A DNA stretch of 64,000 nucleotides, from positions 2,852,001 through 2,916,000 of the forward strand of contig NEEC01000004.1 in NCBI GenBank assembly GCA_002189035.1. Direction: 5' to 3'. Under the pieces are notes generated by a model, which saw only the letters and a list, made by a program, of their open reading frames with translations, did not search any database and had not been told where the DNA came from. This DNA comes from Utricularia gibba (lineage: Eukaryota; Streptophyta; Magnoliopsida; Lamiales; Lentibulariaceae). The position numbers were made by a program, and so were the translations under genes. How positions within the stretch are numbered: the first letter of the stretch is position 1; each line of letters opens with the position of its first letter. Below are positions 37,957-51,645 of the stretch, in pieces.

Positions 37957-39693
37957 ATAATGTCAATTTTTACAAAAACATGTATTTATGTTTTAAATTT
38001 TTAAGAAAATATTATTTGAGATAAACATGAATTGAACCCCTGATTTTCCACTCCAAAATATCATAGTAACTAAGTATGAACATAAATTATACAATTTATG
38101 CCGGTGTTTACATATTTAACGCACACAGAACTAGTTTCGGTATAAATGATACTCGTGTGTACAAGCGACGCCCGTGTATGCATCACAAAGCCACACAAGT
38201 GTGACTTATGCGTAAACCGTGTCTGTATGCTTCGTAATGTATACATGAGCATGGCTTAGAGACAAATCACGTCTATATGATTGTATTATGCACATAGCTT
38301 AATTAGTATATTTTATCTTTATTTAATACTTTGATCAAATATTCGATTCTAATTCATCACCAATTGTATATTTTTATAAAATTATAATTAATTAAATTTT
38401 GAAATTACAATTAATTTACATTAATTACAATTTTTGTATGAATAATAATATAAAATTAAAATATCAATTATACATATATTAATTTTTTATACATATATAT
38501 ATGTATTTTATAATATAATTTTATTAACTATTACATATTATTATTTTTATATTAACAAATGATTATAATTCACCAATTTATTTATTATAAATTAACAAGT
38601 ATTTGAAAAAAAATAAGTATGGATAGATTTATCACACAATTACACACAATGAATAGATTTCTAAAATTAATTTTTGGCATTGGGGAGATTTCTGATAAAC
38701 TAAAATTTAAGGTAGGTAAAATATATATCCATCTACTATTCACAAACCTAGCAAACACTCATTAGTCACAGATTTACATAATTTGAGGAGGAGGGTTCAA
38801 TTTACATAAATATTTTTGCATCTTTTTATTCTATCCTTAACCTGTTTTTTTGAAAATTGAATTTATACGATAGTTGTTATAAAATACAGTTTCAATTAAG
38901 CATTATGATTCATGCTATTTGGTACTTGATTACTTATGAAATGATACATTAAATTATATATGTAATAATTAATTTTAATTGACTAAAAGTGTATATGAAT
39001 AATTTTATATAAAATTGAATAAAAGTCATACTTTTACACCCACGTGTTAAACATGTTTTGCTTTTAAATTCAAATAAACAAGAATTATCTTTTAAACCAA
39101 TCAATTGTGTATATCTAACTCCAAATAAAATAAATACAGATTAAATCCAAACCCTTGTGCTAAGGGTGTAATTCTCTTGAAAAGAAGACAAACTGAGGTG
39201 GGCAGACGGTTCGGTATACCGAATACGGTGCCAAATTTTGGCTATTTTTCGATATCCTGAATCGGGAACGGGATCAAGCAGACTGCTGCAACGCACTCTG
39301 CCTTGTTTAGCCTGTTCCAGCTTGAGAATGAAAGCCAGGCGTGTGCTGATTAACACTGATGATGAAGTCACCTTTATTAAAGTTGTTCGCAACTGGGGAA
39401 GTCATAAACAAGGAGGGGCGGATTGTTGTAACTGGTATGGAAAAGGACATTTGGGATAGTTCCCTTTACAGTACATGAAGGTACGCATGCCTGTGAGTGC
39501 AAAATTTCTTGGCAACTCGTGAGCCAAAGGTTCGATGTGGCGCGGTAGATGGATGAAGTGCAGCAACAGGATACTGAGGGAGAGCTTTCTTTGTACAACA
39601 CACCCGTAACAACCTTCGAATCTGAATAGAATATGTATGCTCAAATTTATGATGAAAAAATTGCACTGAATGCCGACTAACTTTGTGCGCTCG
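37957..39693. other. AT-rich spacer and NPH3-like downstream region
   Basis: 37957-39140 is AT-rich with no gene. 39170-39690 is less AT-rich and includes the presumed 3' UTR of the NPH3-like gene. The odd palindromic word ttcggtataccgaa at 39210 is noted, without any function I can support. Confidence 0.4.
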
Positions 39694-41630
39694 CTACCTC
39701 TTTTTCCCAGTCTCACTCTCTGATTCAATCGAATCTCTTACTTTGAAGCTTAACTCTTTCCTTATCTGCTGCCTCTTGTTTTCATGAACTCTGCTGGTTC
39801 CAGGTTCAGAAGTTATACTCTTGGGTTTGCTGGAGCCCACTTTCAGCAATTCTCTACTTCTCTCATGTTCATAGAAGAGAATTCGGATGACAGTTCGAAG
39901 TGGTAAGAGTTCGTTTCTTGCAGCATCAGCTCGTACTTCTTCCGACAGCTTTTGGCAATCTAAAATCCCACAGAGCTGCTTCTTATCAGCTTTGCTCAGG
40001 TCTGGATGCCCCTGTAACCCCATGAAGTGAAACTGGTTGGTACTTCACTCAAAATCAAACTGAAATTCATGTTTCAAACTGTTTTTACTCTTTAACCAAT
40101 TCGAAGAGAAAAAAAATTAAAAGAGAGCTAGAGAAGTGGTTGACAACATCTCTTGTGCTGTGAATGTAACAGATTACCTTGAGATAGATGTTTATTGCTT
40201 TGTAGAGATCATTATGTTGGGGCCTGGCTATTTCAGGTAATGTTTCAGCAAGAGATACCATTTGTTGAACCTGCAAATTATCTTCCTTCGCAACAGCTTG
40301 CAAATACAAATCTAGCAGCTTACCAATATTCACTAAGGTCTTCATTGATTCTTCTTCATCTCCAGTATTTTCTCTATTCCGCAAACTCAAGTAACTCTCC
40401 AAAACTTTCTGAACTAATTCAATCCCTTTGCCAGATTCGTTTACCAGCAGCAAATCTTCCAAAGTTGCCTCATCAAATTTTAATCCTGTAAGTCTCAAAA
40501 GTTTTTCTTTTGTCACAGGAGAAATTGCAAGTATGTTCGCAATCCGAAGGAGTCTTAGCAAAAATCTAGCTGAAACTGCACCTCTATCAGCAGGTAGAAG
40601 GCTAACAATGGTTTCAAGTACTGTTTTCTTATTTTTTTCCTCACGAGTTGAGCTACTTCCTGTTGGTACAATTTCTGGTATGAACAACCACCGTGTTGCA
40701 TAGACATGTAACGCCTCACCAATTAGCTGCTGTTGCAACTCACTTCTAGATTCAACAGCAGAAATGATCCATCTGAATGTTTCCTGGTCAAGAAAAGATA
40801 AGTCCTCTGTCCACCAGTCTTTTGGCACAGATCTTTGCACCTTTTTCTCATATCCTGATCTGGTGTATGTAAATGACCATGTGACCTGAGCGACAAAAAG
40901 CAGTTGTATGGCACTTAATCTCGAGAGGGACCTAAAAAAGAAAAAGATTTCTCTAACCTTGTTGGTGGGAGTCAAAATTTTGTCAGCAACTGACTCCAAA
41001 CATCTTCTTACAATCCCAAGATTTTCGGACCAATCCGCAACTCTAGGGGCCGTCTGTAAAGCAAGTATGGTATCCTTCCACCCCTGAAGAATGCAAGAGG
41101 AGAAGAACGAATCCAACTTGGACACAAGGCTTTCATTTTCTATTTCTTCAGTCATTTTTAGGAACCTTGCAGCACAATAGCAAGGTACAAAGTTTTGGGC
41201 ACTGAGATTGATTGTGATCCCATAGCAGAACTTGGCACATAGCTCAAATGCTTCTTCTCCACCTGGTATGTCATGCATCTCTATTCTGACATTTTCGGAG
41301 TCATCAGATTTGGCCAAAAGTTGCTTTAATAAGCCACATTTTGGAAGAAGAGCATGCTGTAACTAGGTAGTAAAGAAACCATTCTTCAGTTCTGGTTGAA
41401 AAAATTTATGTTTTCCTTTGTCAGAAACTGTACCTTGTGAAGAAGATAGTTGACATTGTTTATCTGAATGACTATATCGCTCGGAACATCGGCAGTCACA
41501 ATTCTAGGAGAACTGAAAAGGATTAGCTTGTACTACAGAATTTGAAATAAAACATGGTGTTCTTTTTTTACCTTGTGGCTTCAGCAGTTTGGAATGTGTC
41601 TGGCCTTGTTCCAAGTTTCATGAACTTCAT
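39694..41630 (-). CDS. NPH3/RPT2-like BTB domain protein
   Basis: A plant-specific family of BTB proteins, several of which act with phototropins or in auxin transport and are thought to be CUL3 adaptors. Five exons, 41572-41630, 41434-41512, 40958-41356, 40178-40885 and 39694-40011 (59+79+399+708+318 nt), join in frame to 520 aa. The start MKFMKLGTRPDTF is the typical family N-terminus. An upstream in-frame ATG also exists at 41750 but would add a hydrophobic segment foreign to the family. The BTB region is at about residues 30-125 (IVIQINNVNYLLHKHALLP, then IPGGEEAFELCAKFCYG). The NPH3 domain begins near W203 (DWWTEDLSFLD) and ends around 415-460 with LCGILDCQKLSEE and LPLRTVIRILF. The tail (residues 470-520) is basic and Ser-rich. 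The subfamily cannot be fixed by eye. Confidence 0.93.
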
Positions 41631-43195
41631 TTTCAACAGCCAGAAGCTCAAAACTTGAAACAGATCAAATATAAACACTTCAATAATGCCTCCAACAATA
41701 AACTTCCAAGCATAAAGAAGTGGCTTTTCGCCTAGATTCTTCCCAGCCAATTCCAGAATACGCTGTCAATGGTAATTACGCAATCCGGAAAGGCACCATC
41801 ATGTCAGCGGTAAGTGATCTGCTGCAGATGAAAATGTTGGCCTCTGTGATTCCTGGCAACTTTAGAATCTCAGTCAAAAAAAGGATGATCCTTTCTGAAA
41901 ATATCGATATGATGGTTGTGTTAAAACAAACCTAACAACAGATTGAAAAATAAGCATGTGGTTACTGAATATGAAAAAGCGGCTTGCTTTTGATATTCAG
42001 CAAAAGAGGTGAATCAAAGCCGCTGCACACTTTCAACATCGCTCACCATTCTCCTTTGAAATCATATAAACCATAAAGCAGCTCACTGATGTCAGTTGCA
42101 GCTTTAAGATAACACAAAGATTTGGGACAAGCCGCTGAAGCAGCAGCTTGGTCCAGAGCAGAGCCTCTAAGATGTGAAAACCAGCCCCTACAAATCACAG
42201 AAGGTGACATACAGAAGATCTGAGAGAAGGAAGCTAATGATTGTAACCTGGAAATGGGAAGAGGCAGACAAGCGTCAGTTGCTTTCATTGAAGAAAAATT
42301 CAGAGAATGATTACTTTATGGGCAAATGCTGATATTGGCATCACCCACTCTGTTAATGGTAGTGGGAGAAAGGCGGGCCTATTGCAGTTGCAAATGCTGG
42401 AAAAAGTTTCATGATATGGGGACCATATGCAGAGATCGTGTTAACAAGTGATTTTGATTCTAGTCCTTGTTGCCTCTCACCTCCGCTGAGTATGACACTG
42501 GGGTTCTTTTCCGGTTGGCCTCTGCTGTACTGTGAAAGCAGCATCTCATCCAAAACCTAGACTTGATACAAAGTTTACAAATCTGATTTTGTAAACTTCA
42601 TTCACAAATGAATCAAGTAAACATTCTTATTCTGTAGAGCAAACATCAGATTTGATGAAGGTTGCCCAAACACTCTTAAGTCCATTTTGCTACCAACCAC
42701 AATCATCTTTCAGCTGCAAATCACAATTAGCAAGGAGTTTTAGGATGACGGAGTGATTAAAAAAAAGTTGGTCACATGATGATGATTGGTGTAAAATGAT
42801 ATCATTCAAACAAAACTGTTATCATAAAAATTATAAATTTATAGTATTATTATCAAGTTGACACCATTAAAAAATAAAAATTTTATTAGAAAAACGTAAA
42901 TTACGCTACTCAATAGGAAATCCTAGGTAGGTCACTGGTTTAGGGCTTATGCGCACTGATTATGTTGGGATGCACCCATGTGGCATGTTGTCCTTACAGC
43001 TATTGCAAGATAAACCGTAGATGTCTCCATCACTTACACACACATTAGAAAATGGTATAAATCACTGGGGATGAGACAGGTTGGTTGAAGTGGGAACAGT
43101 TGCATTTCCAAAACGTATTTATTTGAAATGTCCTGAGCAGCACAGCATTCATTTCTCATTCAAGCTAACTCGAAAGCCATACCGGAGTAAATTGG
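41631..43195. promoter_or_regulatory. NPH3-like 5' UTR and upstream region
   Basis: 41631 to about 42720 is mildly AT-rich and probably contains 5' UTR exons and introns. Open frames here are short and carry no recognisable domain. Beyond 42780 it becomes AT-rich. I see no second gene. Confidence 0.35.
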
Positions 43196-44338
43196 AATTT
43201 ACTTTGCAAAGTAACTAAATTTACTACAACATTTGCAAAGTAACTAAGTTTTCAAAAAACATTTGTAACTAATATTATATTAGAATTAATTATCAATGTT
43301 ATTTTTATGAATTATTAAATCATTTCAAAATTTAAAAATACTCATTTGTGTACGAAAATTTTAATTTAATCTTAAAATAAATAAGTAAAATATTTTTGAT
43401 ATATAATAAAAATATGTAAACTAAACAAATAATGCATATTTACGTAGAATATTTGAAATTATTACTAAATTTTATTAATTTTTTTAAAACTAAATAAATA
43501 ATATAAAAAATAATACTCACACTCAATTATAATTACATAATCATAACGAATGCATTTCATTTGGACATTGAATAATCCAAAGTACCTGAAAAATGATTAC
43601 TAAATTATTTTAATGGTTTTTGGATAATTCTCAAATATTATTATAAAAAAATCACACTTGATGGTAATTAAAATATAAAGTTGAGTGCCAATAATGTATA
43701 CATGCATATGTATAAGTAACTTAGTTAATTTGCAAATACCATTTTGAAAGTCAATTAGTTCACAAATGTTAAACCAAACTCGGTTATTTTGCAAATAATT
43801 TTTACTTACATTAGTTATTTCATCAATTTTCCTGACACTCAACTTCATGTTTTAATTACCATCAAGTGTGATTTTTTTATAATAATATTTGAGAATTATC
43901 CAAAAAACCGTTAAAATAATTTAGTAGTCATTTTTCAGGTACTTTGAATTATTCAAGTGTCCAAATGAAGTGCATTCATTATGATTATATAATTATAATT
44001 GAGTGTGAGTATTATTTTTTATATTATTTATTTAGTTTCAAAAAATCATTATAGAATTTAGTAATAATCTCAAGTATTCTACTTAAATAGGCATTATTTT
44101 TTTAGTTTATATATTTTTTTATATATATCAAAATATTTTTTTTTATTTATTCTAAGAGTAATTTAAAATTTTCGTACACAATAATAGTATTTTTAAATTT
44201 TGAAATGATTTAATAATTCATAAAAATAATATTGATAATTAATTGTTGTATCATATTAATTATGTTACAAATGTTTTTTGAAAACTTAGTTACTTTGCAA
44301 ATGCTGAAATAAAATTAGTTACTTTGCGAAGTAAATTA
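43196..44338. mobile_element. foldback (long inverted repeat) element
   Basis: Two arms of about 0.5 kb, 43196-43690 and 43837-44338, are reverse complements of each other apart from scattered mismatches, around a loop of about 147 bases. Examples are aatttactttgcaaagtaac at the left against gttactttgcgaagtaaatt at the right, and cacacttgatggtaattaaaa against ttttaattaccatcaagtgtg next to the loop. The word TTGCAAAGTAACTAA occurs twice near the left end. No coding content is present. The element could be a long-TIR MITE. The target duplication is not clear. Confidence 0.9.
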
Positions 44339-45082
44339 CACTGGCACAGCTATTTTGCCAATTTAGCCAGAAATACCGTGTCAAATGAGACGCCAAAGGA
44401 CAAACGGTGCAACTTTTTTTTTTTCTTTATCCTGACAAACCGTAAGGTAGACACAGGATATGTTCAAAATGCTCTTCATCTGCCGTGCCCTGATTCTATC
44501 ACATGAGTCACGACTTCTTTTATTCCATCCTTACCGTGAATCAGTTTCAAAAAAGGCAATGGCGTTAGGAGCTGCTTGTTCATAGAATTCTGGAAGCAGG
44601 CAGTCAAGTTGTTTTTTTTTTTTTCGTTTTTGTCAATCAGTACTCGTGGCTGCTAGTTTCCCTCCCATGTGATCCCTGTCACCTCCTTTGCGGAAAGGCC
44701 GCTTCTACCAACTGTCCTTACGGATTATCTACCAGCGCAGCGCAGCACTTGCGGCACAAAGAGATGCACATAAACTAGCAGACTGACAAGTAGTCTTCAC
44801 TCCTGTTTTTCTTTTAATGACTACTTGGATCAGATTGAACTAACCTTCAAATGATTGAGGACGCATGTGTGACATGTGATTTCCCCTCCTAAGGATCAAG
44901 CATCTCTAGTCAATGGCAGCTGCATCCAACTTTGTGTTGCTTCTGAATGTTTGCCAACGCAGGGATATTTTTTATTGTGTTCTCTATTTGTGTAATGGAA
45001 TGAGCATTGCATTTCCAGTGAGCCTTGGTCATGTCGAGAAAACGAGCCAGCGAAGGAACAGGAACGATACAGAAGATGATCT
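44339..45082. other. downstream region of the C2-GRAM gene
   Basis: Less AT-rich DNA that should contain the 3' UTR of the C2-GRAM transcript. A T-run lies at 44611-44624. No other gene is supported. Confidence 0.4.
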
Positions 45083-48000
45083 TTACGTTCGTGGTTTGCC
45101 GTCTCGATATTCTTCTTGCAGGGAGGATAACATGGCCTTCAGGCGTCTCTCGAAATTCAATCTGATGTTCGTTGTTATTCTTTTGTTATGTTTGGTGTGC
45201 CTCAACCACGCAACTCCAATGGAAACTTGAACGTTGCAGACTCCCGGTTTTGATGTCGAATCCTCGACACGATACCTTACGTGCACCTGAAACTCATTCA
45301 TCCAAGTTGTCAGTGGCTGGCAACGAAGAGAATGAGGAGGAGAAAGGGGAGAGCATACGTTGAAGTAGTCCCAAAATGGGACATCATGGAGCGTAATGAC
45401 CTCGTCTAGGAGCCAGCCGTTTCCGGCCATGAGACGGGACTTCTGCTGAATGCTTGTAACTTCTCCCCTGTAAGGGGAGACTGGCCTGTCAAACTTGTAA
45501 TACAGTTGCCTCTGTTGCACTTGTTGTGGCTTCTCTGCTTCCCAAGGGGTGTGTGAATAGTTCAAGCCTCCTGCTCTCTCCATGCACTGGTGATCGATTT
45601 TGCCTCCATTAAACAACTCCATGAAGAAACTTGTCTACAACACAAGACAGTTACCTCCTCAGCAGAAATACAAGACTCATTCAACGTGGACGACCGAAAG
45701 ATGGTACTCACCGGAAGCGGAAGAGCCGACGAATAGATAACTGACATTTTAACATCCTTGGATCCAACAGAGGGAATGCTCCCCTCAGAATGAAGAGCAC
45801 TGGGCTCAGAAAGGTCACCAGATGATGCTGCTGCATCCGCAGCATTTGTTTCGTGTTCATCCGGCTCAGCTTGTTGCTCTGCAATATTTGCTTTCTGTGC
45901 AGGGGCCAAGGATCTCGCCCTCCACAGTGCCATGATGGTCCGGTGTGCGACATTGAAGGACACGAAAGAATGGAAGTGATACTCCAACCGGCAGTCGGAA
46001 TCCAAGCACTTGGCTCCGTGGAGACTATCAAGTCCACGCCCTGGCCTCAAGGTCATGACAATAATTGGACTGCCGATCGACGACAAAGTCGGGGATGTCA
46101 CGCTTATGTCTTCTATATCTTCCCAGAGAAAGAAGAACTTGGTTTTGTTGCCAAACAGATCTCCATGGAATCCGATAACTCTTGCGGACAGATACATACG
46201 CCCCTGTTACCAGCTGAAAAGATGAGTTACTATGTCTAAAAGATAGCTTTCCAAATAAGCACAACTGCACGAGTTAGTGTTGTACCCTGAGAGGCATTTT
46301 TCTCTTCAAGTGACACACGAAGTCATTCACGAGAAGCTCTTCAGAGGGGAGCCCAAAAAGCTTCTGGAACGCTGAATTAGTTTGAGGGGACCGCAGCTTG
46401 ATCTGAGCAAGTTTTAAACAAGTTACTTATGTGAAGCAGAACTCGAAAGCCGAAATAGCAGCATACTACCTTTTTTCCAACCTCCTTCTCCATCTTAGAT
46501 ATGAAGTCCTTGTACACTGTTGGACCCATGTTATTGTTCAAGAAAACTCTCAAATGTAACTTGGATTGGCATGCCTGAGCCAAGTTACCCTCCAGAGGAA
46601 TCCAGATATCCGAAAGTCCAGAAATGTTCGATCGCAAGAAGTTTATTTCAGCAGATCCAAGAGATGTAGCCTCACCGAAAGGGCCATCGAATTCAAAAAC
46701 TTCAACAATAAGAACAGAGGGAGGCTCCTCCATGGCATCAAACTCAAATATTTCTGCAAGAGGGCAACTAACTATCAGAGAAAAGCCTTTCTTTTGTTTT
46801 CCCAACATGAAACACAGAAGAAGATGGGAAGGATTGCAAATACCATTCCATACAGGATCAGATTTCTGAAATTTTACTGAACTAGTCCTTGTTTTCCCTT
46901 TGCATGTAAAAACAACGTAAGGATCAGAGAATCGTCTTGCGTTCACTGCCGCCAAGCTGTTTCCTTCAATCAAGGCTACTGTCAACAACCATCCATCGCC
47001 CTGTGCTTTGACACCATGATCGCCACCTATAACCATCATAGTAAAAAGCAAATAACAAATTCATATTTGCTTAGTGCGTTAGATACATCTTGTGATATTG
47101 GAATAAACAGTTCTATCTCAGTGTTAGAGACCATGCTTGAGTAAGGTGATTCAAGCTAATCCCTGACTCAGAAGTCGTGGGAAATTTTATGAAGCAGGCA
47201 GTGAACTTACTCCTTCCTCTAGTGGATTAACTCAAGCTCGAGAGCATGAAACAAAGGTGATAACTTCAACGTCTTAGATCAAGTTTTATATATTGAAAGA
47301 AGCAGGATAACTTATCACTGCAGGCATGTTATCCACTTGAATACCTTTTTGAGACCGGGCCTGCATAAAGCGAGACAATAGCTCCAGGAATCTCTTCCCT
47401 TGAAGAAACAGCAAACCGCTTATAAAAAATTCCCCAAGAGAATCGGGAAGGTCCAAACCACCAAACTCAAGACCATGAATTGTACTAGGCATAGCCAGGC
47501 ATATATGCATTAGTACATATAAGCCGACCAAAATGGTGAATAGTACAGGAAAATTTGCAAAATATTGAACTGCTAATTTCCAAACAGACTGTCTTTCCAT
47601 CGGAACTGATCCCAAAACTTGATCCTTCTCCATATTCTCAAGATCAAGTGGCTCTACCTTTCGAGATAGCAGACTCTTGTACTGGTCAAAGCTTTCTTTT
47701 ATACCTTGTTTTGTTCCACCTTCAATCATACTCTTCATAATGGAGCTCTGTAAAAAGTTAACTCGCCATGAAACTTCTAGTCGTGAAGAGATATCTTCAG
47801 ATGGGAGCTCAGGCCCCGGAGTTATGCAGTAAAGCACTTCAACCTTGAATGTTTTTCCATATGGAGCATCTGGAGTTGTCACGGTCGATAATATAGCAAA
47901 AGCCTTCCCATCCACTTTGAGATACGCTTGCTCCTCTGTAGTTTTGAGTGCTTTAATCAGTTTACTTGGAGCTTTAGTATACGAAACCACTCTCTTCAAG

Positions 48001-49466
48001 ATCTCACCATTATTTTCAAATTTCCATTGTCCTATCTGGAGATCTGATGATCCTTCAATCTCCGCAAGTGAGTTCAAGAAACCCGAATCGGATGAAAAAA
48101 GTAGCAAGTTCAACTTTTTAGGTGCCAAACCATACAATTGGTTGATAACTATGCCTCCAGATAAAGCAGCTGGCACTTCTACCCCTCGATCTTTCATCTC
48201 CATATTTTTCAGAAGTTCCTGAAAATCAGATGTTGAAGGATTTTTCTCTTCGGAGCCCTGCTTCCCATCTACCACACCCACGGTTTCAGGTAAATCACAG
48301 GCATTACTAGCTACTACATAGCTTGCAGAAGATGCATCCACATTCTTATTAAAAAGTTGAGCAACCCTATTAGCTAGAGTTGGCAAGTAGGGCTTTTCCT
48401 CCTCGGGCGAGAACATTTCTTCCGCTCTTGAAAGAGAGAGGTCTGTAGGAGATGAAGGCGCTGTCAGTGAATCCACTTGTATCCGGCCATGCATCCCAGG
48501 TACTAGTATGCAACGATCAGCAGGATTCGTCAAGTCAGTCAATGTGTTACTTTGCAGAAAACAAATTGCCAGGCGGATTTCACCTAATCAATGCACAAGC
48601 AAACCAGAGCCACCTCATGTTCCTTGAATGATTAACATCTATTACTCAACAAGCAACATAAACTATGTAGCACATACTTCAATCAGACAGTGGAATGGAG
48701 TAAATGCTCTAGCCAGTAAGCAGGAAATTAGCTACAAAAACGGTATGAAGTATTAAAACCTAACAGCAGCATTGAAGGAATCATCTTTATACAGAGGGAA
48801 CAAAATCAAGCATTGTAAAGCGAATCAAATACTTGGAAGTGTTCTACAATGCTTTCTGGAAAAAGCCTTCTCCTAAGTCCAATTCCGCAGTATCAAAATC
48901 ATAGCACACTGAAATAGCACAAGTACAATTGAGCTTTTAGACCTAAAAATCCGCAACTCTCTGAGAGACCGTCCAAAAAAGAGGTACCATTTATAAGAAG
49001 TGACGTTCTAAAATTCTTTAATATTTCTTAAATCTTTTGCATCTATTTACCATTTAATTAGATTTAAAAATTAACAAAGGTGCAACATCATCGTTATGAA
49101 AACGCAGATGAAAGTGATACCACAGTCCTTGTTCTTGGACTTGCTGCTTTTTGGCTGCAAAATATACCAATTAGTACCAAGAGATTTGTCTGTAGCCTCA
49201 AGAACTTGATAAACGGGCACTTTTATCTTGCCAGCAAAATCGTGATGATACTTGTCTTCATCAAGAACAGATATGCGAAGCTCTTCCTCAACGCTATCAA
49301 CTTTAAAAACGAACTCTTCACACCAAGATGGATTCAAACACTTCTTTGTAACCTTGGTTTTGAACTTTTGCCTTCCTAATTGCAGCTTTACATACGGATT
49401 ACAGAACCCATTTGTGTCAACGGCGGGTAACTTTCTTGCTTCGATCACGCGAACAAAAAGTTTCAT
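45083..49466 (-). CDS. C2-GRAM-VASt domain protein
   Basis: A plant membrane-associated protein of the double C2, GRAM and VASt type (Arabidopsis At1g03370/At5g50170 group). Eight exons, 49121-49466, 47345-48583, 46844-47026, 46470-46753, 46286-46402, 45712-46203, 45359-45634 and 45083-45286, sum to 3141 nt and 1046 aa in frame. The order is C2 (residues 1 to about 115, starting MKLFVRVIEARKLPAVDTNG), VASt 1 (about 259-425, starting GGIVINQLYGLAPKKLN), a hydrophobic stretch (about 460-480, FPVLFTILVGLYVLMHI), C2 number 2 (about 530-650, WLLTVALIEGNSL), GRAM (about 690-790, FQKLFGLPSEELL, then ARVIGFHGDLFGNKTKF) and VASt 2 (about 887-1046, FNGGKIDHQCMERAGG). C2 domains bind lipid and often Ca2+, and VASt-type (StART-like) domains bind sterols in related proteins. 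A lipid-sensing or lipid-transfer role is inferred. All introns are GT-AG. Confidence 0.94.
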
Positions 49467-51640
49467 TTCCTCGTTGAAATGTCAAAATCTGGGAAGAAAA
49501 TGAAACTGAAATCAGAAAGGAAAAAGTTTGGAGGCCAAAAGTATGGGGAGGTCAATCAGAACAGAGACTGGAATATGAAAAATCGAAATTTAGAGTAAGA
49601 ATGAAGACCCCGGGAATGAATGGCGATGACAAGCTCAAGGGCAAAAAGTCCACCATAATAACTGGTTTAATGCCATAGGATGGGCACGGCACACCAAGGT
49701 CACATTTTCATATACCGAAAGGAAAAAAATTCATTTCAGTTGTGAAAGCCATGCAGACTTTTCTTCTCTGTATTCCAAAGCACGTAATGGAGTTTCGAGT
49801 TTACGATTTCAAGCTTTCCGAAGTCGTGTGTCCTCCGACAGCACAGTGATGCCCAAGTGGAAAGCGGTCGCGGGTCCCTTATCCTGTTTTGTCGCACCTC
49901 GTCTTTGGACATACCGGATTCCTAATATTCTCATAATAATAATATATTTTGAATATTAATTAAATTTCACTTCCATCTTTGAATTTAAAAATCAACAAAA
50001 CCAAGTAAAATGCGGGTTAGTGTTTTGCAAAAAGGTAGCAAAAGTGAATATAAAAGTATTCCCACTCCCCAGATCTCCTAAATAGCGAACAAGAATATCC
50101 ATCAAAGGATGCCGCTTCCTTTTTTTTTTTTATTTAAGTTAGGCATTTAATGGAATAATTATCTAAATTTTATATTTCAACTTCACATTAATTTTTTATT
50201 TTATTAAAATTTAATACAATTTTACGTTGTCGAAATGCCATTTAATTTTCGGCAAAAATTGTATTTACATAAATTTAATCCTTTTATATGGCAGGGTTAC
50301 TTATTATTACATAATTTAAGTATGAAGGATAAAATTGTAATCTAAATATTAATAAATTAATTTTTATTTGATACAGAATATATTTTCAATTTATATTTAT
50401 TTCTGAAATTACATATATTTTCTCATTCTATTTCTATTTTCTATTCTCATTCTGTTTTCTTATTTTCATTTTCCAAAAATTTATTTTCAGAAAAATGCAT
50501 AGCTTAGGATTGACTACTAAAGGAATATAAATAAATAATTTAGACAGATACCCAAGGCAAAAAAAAAAAAAGTCAAGTTCAGAAAATTATTTATCTCAAC
50601 TTGACATCTATAAAACTATCTATCTCATCACTATTTGCAGCTAGCGAACCACACTGAACCTCATACTTTTTCTTTGTTTAACTCATTTGAAGTTCAACAC
50701 TACTCTATTAGATGCATTAGACCTTCTTGAAGTTAAAACTATCTATCTAATTCTTCATTATTTGTAATACAAGTCATCAAAGTTGTACGGATTCTCAATC
50801 CCCCAAATTCAAGGGTTAACTTTTTGAAGTGCTCAAATGTTCGAAAAAATTATTTTTCAAAAGGTTTACAAAAGAAAGTAAATACATTCAAGACTTAAAA
50901 AAATAGAAAGTAAAGAAAAGCAATTAAGAAGCATACATACATAGAAAAAAAAATTATTAAAGGTGCTTGTAAAACAAACCAAAAAATTCAAACACCAAAA
51001 TAAAAAGAAATTCGTAAAGCATTATAAAAAATTTCAAACATAACCTAATTAAGTTGACAATAACTGAATTATAAAGGAAAAAATTTGAAAGAATTAAAAA
51101 GAGAAATCTAGGTGCCAACAATATCACATGGTGCACTGCTTGGAAAAAAAATAAAAAAATTGTAAAACTTTAAAAAAAAAAAAGTAAGATAATGATACAT
51201 CGAATAAAAAAATGGAAAATTTTCAAAAAGTAAATAAACAATAAAATTCGAAAACTTTTAAAAAAAATTTCATGCGCATTAATTACGTTGACAATGTCTG
51301 TAGTTTAAAAAAATTGAAAATTTTTTAAAAAATAAGTCCAATCATTATTAACATAACTCTATAGTGCTTGAAAAATAAAAAAATTAAAACTTAAAATATT
51401 TTCCAAATATTGTTCAATTAGATTGATGATGTCCAAGAGTGTAAAGAAAAAAATGAATAAAATCATAGAAGTTCACCTTGATAGCACCATTTGATTAAGT
51501 GTTGAGATAATAAATTAAAGAATTTTAAAAATTTTCGGTCCCCATCTAATTTTTGAAGAGATGCGTGGGAGTGTAAAGAAAAAAATTAAAAATTTTAAAA
51601 AAGTTGTCTAAGCACCGTCAACACCATTTGGTAATGTGTG
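49467..51640. other. C2-GRAM upstream region, then degenerate AT-rich repeats
   Basis: 49467 to about 49920 is mildly AT-rich and should hold the 5' UTR and promoter. From about 50990 to 51640 loosely repeated blocks occur: ttgacaat(a/g) near 51054 and 51283, gagtgtaaagaaaaaaat near 51436 and 51570, and ccatttg(a/g)t with (a)agtgt(t)g near 51488 and 51624. They are too diverged to set a period. Confidence 0.4.
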
Positions 51641-51645
51641 AAAAT

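Noticed and set aside
41572-41750. Upstream in-frame start of the NPH3-like protein at 41750
   Set aside because: It would add a hydrophobic segment not seen in the family. MKFMKLGTRPDTF at 41630 is the standard start.
45853-46239. Plus-strand open frames opposite the C2-GRAM gene
   Set aside because: The minus strand here encodes a conserved GRAM domain exon with proper splice sites. The plus frames are shadows.
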